NCBI GenBank assembly: GCA_945910005.1
Contig: OX246746.1
Span: 16,206,022-16,270,021 of the forward strand
DNA from: Isoperla grammatica
Taxonomy: Eukaryota; Arthropoda; Insecta; Plecoptera; Perlodidae
Direction: 5' to 3'
Length of the DNA: 64,000 nt
This document shows positions 57,228-64,000 of the stretch, one piece after another (positions within the stretch are counted from its first letter, which is position 1; the number at the start of each line of letters is the position of its first letter). Position numbers and translations under genes: made by a program. The notes below the pieces were generated by a model. The model ran no database searches. It was not told where the DNA came from and was given only the letters and a program-made list of their open reading frames with translations.

Positions 57228-57318
57228 CAGTTATAGCGTAGAGCGAGCTGATAGGCATCACAATAGCTCCAACTGCAATATCGGCCGCGGCCAAGCTCAT
57301 TATGAACATGTTGGACAC
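57228..57318 (-). CDS. Histamine H1-like aminergic GPCR, TM2 exon
   Basis: A 91-bp exon on the - strand between acceptor TTTAATTTCAG and donor ATAACTG|GTAAGCA. It reads VSNMFIMSLAAADIAVGAIV then MPISSLYAITG. This is the TM2 signature of aminergic receptors (N-x-S-L-A-AD-x-VG-x-VMP), including the conserved Asp of the sodium site. It enters in phase 0 and leaves in phase 1. The last exon supplies the missing two bases (G+GT = Gly, then RWVFG), so the splice is exact. The exon(s) for the N-terminus and TM1 must lie further right. I did not find them before 64000. Confidence 0.9.
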
Positions 57319-57690
57319 CTGAAATTAAAATCAATTATTAATCTACATGAATTATTAACACGTTTCTGTTATAGGTGTAAAGTACATAAAAATATGTGGT
57401 TAGGAAGTAGAATATTGTTTAGCACAAAATACAGCTATACAATGCTGAACAAGTGTTCATGTATTGTTTATCATACATAGTAGGATAAACGGAAAATTAC
57501 GTCACCCAAAGTGAGGGATCGTGAAACAAAAGGCGACAAGTGAGTATTATAACAGATGTGTGACAAGTCAATTTATTTAAATTATAAACAATACAAAATT
57601 ACATTATAGTGCGTATAAAATTATCTGAGTTGTTAGTTCTTAACATTTTAACATAATAAATAGTACAAAACATTGTAATGGCTATTGATT

Positions 57691-57910
57691 CTGACATTTG
57701 TCCGCAGGTGTTCGCACTGTCCAATTACTGATTCATATGTTTCATATTTGAAATATCGATCTTTGATTGGTTATCGCTCACTCGTCGATGGTGTTCGGAG
57801 CCTACAGGGTTGGTTTAGTCGCTTTAAATTAAAGTCCCCCACTGAAAATCAGTTTCGTAACTGAGTGGGTATAGAATCTAAATGTGAATTTATTTTTATT
57901 TATTTACTAT
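57691..57910 (-). repeat. Inverted repeat pair, right member
   Basis: Reverse-complement copy of 54675-54897. Together with it, it brackets the TM2 exon and the hairpin element. Confidence 0.8.
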
Positions 57911-57914
57911 TTTA

Positions 57915-59018
57915 TATCTATTTTTGACTATTCACTGTTCTTTATAAAATAATTAAATAAATACGATAGTGATATTTCGAAAACAAACTTCGGTCTTTTT
58001 CTACGGACACAGATCAAATATTGCCTCCCTTGACAACTAGCTGGAGAGGTGTTGCATGTGTTCGTATGGAAAGGCTAAGCGACCGCGGCTATACCGTTGT
58101 TTATCCCTGCAGTTATAGGTCAGATGAAACACATCATATAGACTGTTATCAAAATGAGAGATGCGGCTTCGTTTTCGCGTTCTAGGCCGATATTTAGCCT
58201 CTGGGTTTCATGCGATGATAACCAATATACCAATAATTAACAATACACATGAAAGCATATTGTATTCTCAATTTAGTGATTTCCGAAGAGGCAATTGATT
58301 CTTTTGTGCGTTGCGCACAAAAAGTCAAATGAAAAATTTAGAAATTGTACACACACACACGACTCAATGCTTTTTATAAACAATGCATGCAATGAAAAGC
58401 TATTAAAACTATAAAACTAAAACTCTGCACATCTGTCTTAAATAGAATATGCATTTTTGCTAAAATGTCCGAGCTGGGATCATCTGGTTATTGTTTTCGC
58501 GATATAGGAAGTTGTGAGACTTAAGAACGAATACTGATGTAGTACAAGAAATAATAAATAAGCTTCACTATCGGATATCTGTATTGTCAACTAAAACATT
58601 CTTCATAAATTGTAGTTTAGAAAATGTTCACGTACAGGAAGCAATACTATTCGCTGGAAAATTTTAAAGTTCTGATGATGGCACCAACATACGTTTTATT
58701 GCGTAGACTTATCTTATATCCGTTGTAAAATCCCTCATTGTGTCATAGGAAACACGACCAGTTACCTCTTGTGTGTTTTCAAACATCTCAATTGTCAATA
58801 ATAAAACCGTTACTCTAAGTTATTCTGCTGTATCACCACAATTACGTCATGAAATAATGTTAAGTTGAAAGTAAAGATATCTATCTGTTTCTCAGGAATT
58901 TCTGTAAACAAAATCTTGTACTTTGTATTTTCCTAATAAAACTGATTTATAAGTCCGAGAGTCCACTACTGCTCTAGAAGATATTCAGCGTTCTGCACAA
59001 ATATTACACATCCCAGCG
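57915..59018. other. AT-rich non-coding stretch
   Basis: I see nothing in it. A short (CA)n tract lies near 58350. Confidence 0.4.
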
Positions 59019-59409
59019 TCACTCGACCGCCTTTATCCACGAAACATTACATCATATTCTAGTTTGCCAGAATGAAATGGAGATATAATTCGTTTAATTG
59101 CGAGCTGCGATCAACTCAGACTACGAAAACTCGTTTATCCCACTAGTCCAGGTTGGACAGGACATCCACTTGATTAACGTGATAATCATTTGCAAAATTA
59201 TACAGTTTTATCATAGGGTCCACAGCTCTCACGCAGCCATGTGCCAATCATTATTCTCGTCATAATTTGATTTGGCGTTATTGAGTTTGTTGCTTGAAAT
59301 GTGTATTCCACGCGGTTTTTGACATAGAGGTACCACTCGCTGCATTAGCTCTAGCGTTTTATCGTTCCTACATGACAGGACAGACGGCAAATGCCAGTCT
59401 TACAATCCA
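59019..59409 (+). repeat. 390-bp direct repeat, copy 1
   Basis: CACTCGACCGCCTTTATCCA then CGAAACATTACATC, through TTGACATAGAGGTACCACTC and GACAGGACAGACGGCAAATG. Recurs at 60688-61076 with few differences. Non-coding. Confidence 0.88.
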
Positions 59410-60687
59410 TCATTAAGGCCCAACCACAACTGACGACATCGTAATTGTAATCGGGATCGCATTTGTAGAAATATGATTTACCATTACAATCCATTACGAC
59501 GTTACGATTTTGTTGTGAACAACGCGCCACAAGGACTAAGCAAGTTTACTCTTTCACTATTTCATATCACGATTTCACGATTTCATAATCCATGTCTATG
59601 TTTATGTCATCAATTTATTAAGACCTTGTTGTACTGCTCGTGTTGATGGTCTGTTCATATGTTTACGATATTAAGAAATACTTTTGGAAGTCTCAAATAT
59701 ATAAACGATTAGCATTAGATTATGCTTGCTTGATATTTACCACCCTAGACTGAACTGAGGTTTGACTATAAACATAAATGTGAAAGAAACATCCCTTTGT
59801 GATCCGTGATATAAGTGCTGAGTGCCGGCTGTGGGTTTCCTCCACCCGGGACAAACAAAGGGGACTCAGAGCTTTATTGCCTCTTGAACCTTAAAGTTTA
59901 ATTTTTATTTATTTCTGTGGAATGCCAGCCTCTCTACGTAGGTACCCAAGAACACAAAGACGCAGGCGATTTCATTTGCAATGCGACTGGGGTGGGTAGA
60001 ACGGAGAATCAGTACTGAAAGTGGATCCTCGGTTTCCCAACAGATAATTTAAATCACTTTTATAATTTTCCGGTACTTGGTTGCGCGTTCAAAATTGCAA
60101 TTATATTTCATTATCGGATGTCGCAATGCAAGGCCACGAATTTAAATAGTTTTCCCTAATTTATAGGGCTAGTGGTATCTGGTTCCAACACGGTGTAATT
60201 AAAGCTAGAGAAAAAAAAAATATTTCCGTTCCGCTTTTCGAGCATTACAATTACTTTCTCATACTTATTTTTGTCTTTTTCAAACTTCTCGATTACGATG
60301 CTACTTGGGCTATCGCACTTTCTGTTAGAAACATAATTCAGATCAATTACAGTTAGGTTAACATAAAAGTTGATAACATTATCGCTGTGCCAGCAATTTC
60401 TATGCTCTATGAATGTTTTCTTTGTCTAGTTCTGCCTAAAAAAGATCATAAATTTCGTTTTAAGTCATCCAGATAGGCAATTTGGTGTCTTTATCCAGGT
60501 TCCTACGTGTGTGTGAACTTATTTGAATTTTCCAGTTGTACACAACAGAATTCCAACTTATGATTTTTTTTATTTTAGTTTGCGGTGTATATTAACTGTC
60601 GTCTTTATCTATGCAGTAATAGAAACCACATCACATTGTTTTATCACGTATCACGTAGTTGGATCACATATTACGTACATCAAACCT
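59410..60687. other. AT-rich non-coding stretch
   Basis: Nothing recognised between the two direct repeats. Confidence 0.4.
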
Positions 60688-61076
60688 TCACTCAACCGCC
60701 TTTATCCACGAAACATTACATCATAATCTAGTTTGCCACAGTGCAATGGAGATATAATTCGTTTAGTTGCGAGCTGCGATCACCTCAGGATACGGAAACT
60801 CGTTTATCCCACTAGTCCAGGTTGGACAGGATAGCCACTTGATTAACGTGATTATCATTTGCAAAATTATGCAGTTTTATCATACTGTCCACAGCTCTCA
60901 CACAGCCATGTGCCAATCATCTCTTCGTAATTTGATTTGGCGTTATTGAGTTTGTTGCTTGAAATGTGTATTTCACGCGGTTTTTGACATAGAGGTACCA
61001 CTCGCTGCATTAGCTCGCTAGCGTTTTATCGCTCCTACATGACAGGACAGACGGCAAATGCCAGTCTTACAATCCA
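60688..61076 (+). repeat. 390-bp direct repeat, copy 2
   Basis: Second copy of the 59019-59409 sequence. Both end at CCAGTCTTACAATCCA. No TSD or terminal inverted repeat was recognised. Confidence 0.88.
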
Positions 61077-61841
61077 CAAATATTCGCTATATTAAGTTAA
61101 CAAAAGTACTCAAATCTGTCCCGGGAGGAAACAGATAACCGCGGCGCAAGCTATCCACTCTAGAAACAGAAGTGAGCCCCCAGCTTTCTTAAGGGGGAAA
61201 CGCTATCAAAAATACTAGAACCCCGGGAAGTAATGTTTTAGTAATGTCACACACGAATGCTACGCAGCACAGAAAAAACCTATTATTATACGGGCATTCA
61301 CGGTGTTTCGCAGGAATAAAAAGTCAGTGGCGTCATTGGGACATACCTGGGTGTGTATATCTATAAAAAGTATCATCTCTCAGTATAGGCCACTCAAAAT
61401 AGACTACCGGTATGCAATCTGGTGGCAAGCAAATAAACTTCTATGTGGAGGAGATAACTCATCGTTGATTTGTTGAAACCATCAATGACGCGGATAAGGG
61501 GGTAGCTTAGAAGCGCTATCTGTTGTTAGTTTGAGTCTCCAATAGCTAAAAATATATTTGCGGAATTCGCTGTGTACGGCGTATGCATAAATTATCCACG
61601 AAAGTACTCTTAGTCGTAAAATGCCACCAATTGGAATGAAAAAACCTCAAACATTTCCGGGGCTGTGCGGTCCAACCTACGTACACTCCACACAGACACC
61701 GGCTGGGGGAGAATACTGAATACCCCCACATTTTTACAATACGTACACTTTTCTTTAGAAATAGGATATACTTATACTTTAGGATCAGACCACTGGCTGT
61801 AAGATAAACCATTTAATATTCATTCAGTACACGATTGTTGG
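61077..61841. other. Non-coding stretch
   Basis: Mixed composition. Short open frames (for example - strand 61546-61812) show no recognisable domain. Confidence 0.4.
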
Positions 61842-61995
61842 ATAGTTCACACTCAAGCCCTCCTCAACACAGCCTCTCCTCAGCCTCACCTAGCCACCAA
61901 TCACAGCGCCGTCCGCCTGGCAATGCTGTTCTGTGATTGATGGTTAGGCGAGGCTGAGGAGAGGCTGAGTTGAGGAAGGCTTGAGTCTGGACTAT
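61842..61995. repeat. 154-bp hairpin element
   Basis: The left arm ATAGTTCACACTCAAGCCCT then CCTCAACACAGCCTCTCC, and CAGCCTCACCTAGCCACCAA, is matched by the right arm TTGGTTAG-type GATGGTTAGGCGAGGCTGAG, then GAGAGGCTGAGTTGAGGAAG and CTTGAGTCTGGACTAT. The loop is about 15 bases. Compact foldback MITE. Confidence 0.82.
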
Positions 61996-62266
61996 GCATT
62001 CGGACCTCATTGTGTTTCAACGTAAACCAAAAAATAGTTGCCTTATTCAGTAAGAAGCTGCATTCCTTTCCATGAATGTTCTGTAGCGTTCCAGAGACAC
62101 TCACAAAACCACTGTGTGAGCGATTGCAAGGCCTCGCCTCGACATGACACGATCGTTGAGAAGTGAAACTCCAGCAATAAACAGCGAGGCAGCGAAACAT
62201 ATCGCTCTTATCGATGCGAATAAAGAGACTGGCAGAGGGACCGAAGCGTAGAACACCAACGAGGAA

Positions 62267-62460
62267 GCTGGCGTAGTTGGCAGAGGTCGATTAGGCGTTG
62301 GTCTAGTAAACCGCGGTCTCTGCGTTCAAGGCTCGAATCCTGGCTTGGGCATGGATGTCTTGTGGCGTTTTTTCGTCCTCATAATCACCCGCTCATCGTC
62401 ATGATTAGCCTCGTTGCAAAAATATGGGACGTGACGTAAAACCCCAATTATCATCATCAT
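62267..62460 (+). mobile_element. tRNA-derived SINE with perfect target-site duplication
   Basis: The head GCTGGCGTAGTTGGCAGAGG holds a near-consensus box A (TGGCGTAGTTGG). AAGGCTCGAATCCTGGC holds box B. A short body ends in TTATCATCATCAT. The 13-bp direct repeat CACCAACGAGGAA flanks it exactly (62254-62266 and 62461-62473). This indicates retroposition with recent, undecayed flanks. Confidence 0.92.
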
Positions 62461-62587
62461 CACCAACGAGGAAACATATGGAAAGTTAAAATTGGAAAAC
62501 GCTCAATCGGGCTCCCTACTATACCTTAGTAAATACTTTAGTATAATATAGTAGTCCCATACGTAATTAGTCACATATAGTCACCGT

Positions 62588-62978
62588 ACAACATCTTCGG
62601 TAATGCTTTCGTCACGGGTGGGTGGGCGGTAGCCAACCAGCGACCGTGGCTATATGGTATAGGTACAAGAAGTGCAATCAATAGAAATGTGTATTTGACT
62701 AATTGTAATTCAAATAAATTGTATAAATCAATTTTTTATTTAGGATTAAGACAGTATAATCTGTTACCAATAGAAATTAAGGAAATTAATAGTGTTGGAT
62801 TGTTTAAAATTAAATGTAAGAAGTGGATAGTGAAGAAAAAATAAATGTATGTAGGATGCCAAAATAGCTGTTAAGCTAATAAATAAAGTACATTAAAAAA
62901 AAAAAAAAACCTGCTCGGGTTGGCCGGGACCGTAAACACGTCATTGATTGATGACGAAAGCATTACCGAAGTTGTTGT
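62588..62978. mobile_element. MITE (CTTCGGTAATGCTTTCGTCA ends) with nested LINE tail
   Basis: The left ACAACATCTTCGGTAATGCT then TTCGTCAC, and the right complement ending TACCGAAGTTGTTGT, form terminal inverted repeats of about 27 bp. The interior GTAGCCAACCAGCGACCG and GGTTGGCCGGGACCG also pair. It is related to the hairpin at 6378-6533. The middle is occupied by an inserted LINE 3' end. Confidence 0.78.
62660..62909 (+). mobile_element. 5'-truncated LINE insertion with poly(A)
   Basis: The frame GLRQYNLLPIEIKEINSVGL then FKIKCKKWIVKKK, followed by TAA, matches the extreme C-terminus of many non-LTR reverse transcriptases (LP-EI-SV-FK-KKW). A short 3' UTR with AATAAA and an A15 tail (62895-62909) follows. 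The upstream boundary is approximate. It interrupts the MITE. Confidence 0.8.
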
Positions 62979-63286
62979 AAGAGAACTATACCAACCTCAG
63001 ATCCTTATCTACGGCCCCTTTCAACGATGCCAAATCCATGAAAATCAAAACATTTCCGGCGTTCGTTCTTTGACACATTCTTCAATGCTGTCTTTCGCTG
63101 AGTAGAGTGAACACGCCTGTTTGGCCACGCCCACGCCCACCGTTACAGCACAGATAACAAATACAATCCGTTATCAGTGGCTACAGCTAACAACGGCAGG
63201 TATAAATTATCCCTAATGGATCTGTTTCAATCAGATGGAAGGAACCAGAGGAGTAGAAAATTAAGTGGGACTATGGACTTTGCTGT
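62979..63286. other. Non-coding stretch
   Basis: Contains CCACGCCCACGCCCACC (Sp1/KLF-like) near 63125-63141. No gene recognised. Confidence 0.4.
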
Positions 63287-63294
63287 GTCGTAAG

Positions 63295-63701
63295 CAGTGG
63301 CGTATACACGGGGGGGACAACCCCCCCCCCTTTTGCAAAGGATACATGGAAAATGACCGTATTCATTTCAATAGACAGTATTTCAATAGACAGTTCGATG
63401 TTTTACTTTATAATTATTATATATTGTTGTAATTAAAAGCAAAAGCAATACGAAAAATAGGCAAATTATTGATTGAGGTTCCTTTTATTAGCGGTGCTAA
63501 GGAAAAAATGTGTTGCCAGAAACTGAGTAATCTTGTTTTAGTTAGCCGCTGTAAAACGCACAGATTGGCACTAAAATTACCTTGACGAGAAATTTTTTAG
63601 GGGGGAAAGCCCCCCGGAACCCCAATTATGTTTCGGCTCCACTCTCTATAATATAGGTTGAACCCCCCCCCCCTCTTTCCCGATTCCTGGATACGCCACT
63701 G
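63295..63701. mobile_element. hAT-like MITE (CAGTGGCGTATACACGG ends)
   Basis: The left CAGTGGCGTATACACGGGGG and the right CCTGGATACGCCACTG, with inner G/C runs, are flanked by the perfect 8-bp TSD GTCGTAAG (63287-63294 and 63702-63709). It is 407 bp. It belongs with the 31793-33079 element, sharing CAGTGGCGTA ends and GGGG-AAGCCCC words. Confidence 0.92.
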
Positions 63702-63709
63702 GTCGTAAG

Positions 63710-64000
63710 AATGAGAATACTTACGTTGAGGCAACTCTAGTTACAATTGCGGTGCTTGAACTAATGCTCACAGTCGCTTACACTGAGCAATGCGCACATA
63801 TCTGTGATTTGCTTGAACTTAACGTACCTACACTTTGAAAAGGAAGTTGGAATCGAAATGCCCATTATATAGTGTTATCTGTAATGTTTTTTCGACGCCT
63901 TCGGGTAATTGGTTTTTCTGAGCTTGTTTTGCAAAGTCTTTGCATTTCACAATGCAGTTTAGAAGAATGACATTTTATGTGAAATAATTTTCTGTAAGAT
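63710..64000. other. Right edge, no feature called
   Basis: A good donor-like CTCAAC|GTAAGT exists on the - strand at about 63722, just beside the hAT insertion. It could end an untranslated exon of the receptor gene, but no coding frame supports it. Confidence 0.3.

Noticed and set aside
63723..63850. Untranslated first exon of the receptor next to a GTAAGT donor
   Set aside because: Only a donor match. Frames are closed or very short and no acceptor or promoter can be tied to it.

Overview
The window is nuclear DNA of an invertebrate animal. It is AT-rich, has spliced genes with GT/AG introns, and is crowded with short transposons, satellites and palindromes. A THAP-type zinc-finger fragment, the tRNA-derived SINE type and the 3' fragments of non-LTR retrotransposons look arthropod-like, possibly insect, but nothing fixes the taxon. 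Frequent TAGGCCTA-type words and G or C homopolymers of 16-23 bases are features of this genome. Family assignments rest on my reading of motifs. No alignment or database search was run.

Two genes are recognised with good confidence. (1) At the left edge, on the + strand, are the last two coding exons of a SMARCA2/4 (Brahma/BRG1) chromatin-remodelling ATPase: the C-terminal bromodomain plus acidic/basic tail (891-1377), then an 11-codon final exon (5880-5915). The 4.5 kb intron between them holds a TA-flanked pogo/Tc1-like MITE, a hAT MITE with a perfect 8-bp target-site duplication (TSD), an antisense LINE 3' end and a foldback element. (2) On the - strand is an aminergic class A GPCR closest to histamine H1 receptors: a 91-bp TM2 exon (57228-57318) and a large last exon covering TM3-TM7 (47406-48457). 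The exon phases join exactly. TM1 and the N-terminus were not found. A perfect-length 23 x 39 bp CpG-rich minisatellite (48614-49510) lies 156 bp upstream of the last exon's splice acceptor.

Less certain genes: an unidentified + strand gene at 11.2-16.9 kb, with an exon cassette tandemly duplicated at a 261-bp period; a broken THAP-domain exon (30357-30771) beside an opposite-strand possible first exon (31252-31407); and weak - strand exon candidates at 28.5 kb and 33.8-35.9 kb.

Most of the rest is repeats. Notable are a 2.5-kb direct duplication (7244-9754 and 36281-38790) that carries the same hAT insertion in both copies; a 797-bp near-perfect palindrome (19767-20563); tandem arrays of 98, 65 and about 288 bp; a tandem array rich in AGGTCA half-sites (20.9-21.75 kb); and a 4.6-kb higher-order repeat (38.95-43.53 kb) with five tRNA-like cassettes, each followed by a T-run resembling a Pol III terminator. 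SINEs with clean TSDs lie at 51252-51524 and 62267-62460. Several elements are nested, which gives a relative chronology. The genes show no sign of working together: they are unrelated loci in a transposon-rich region.
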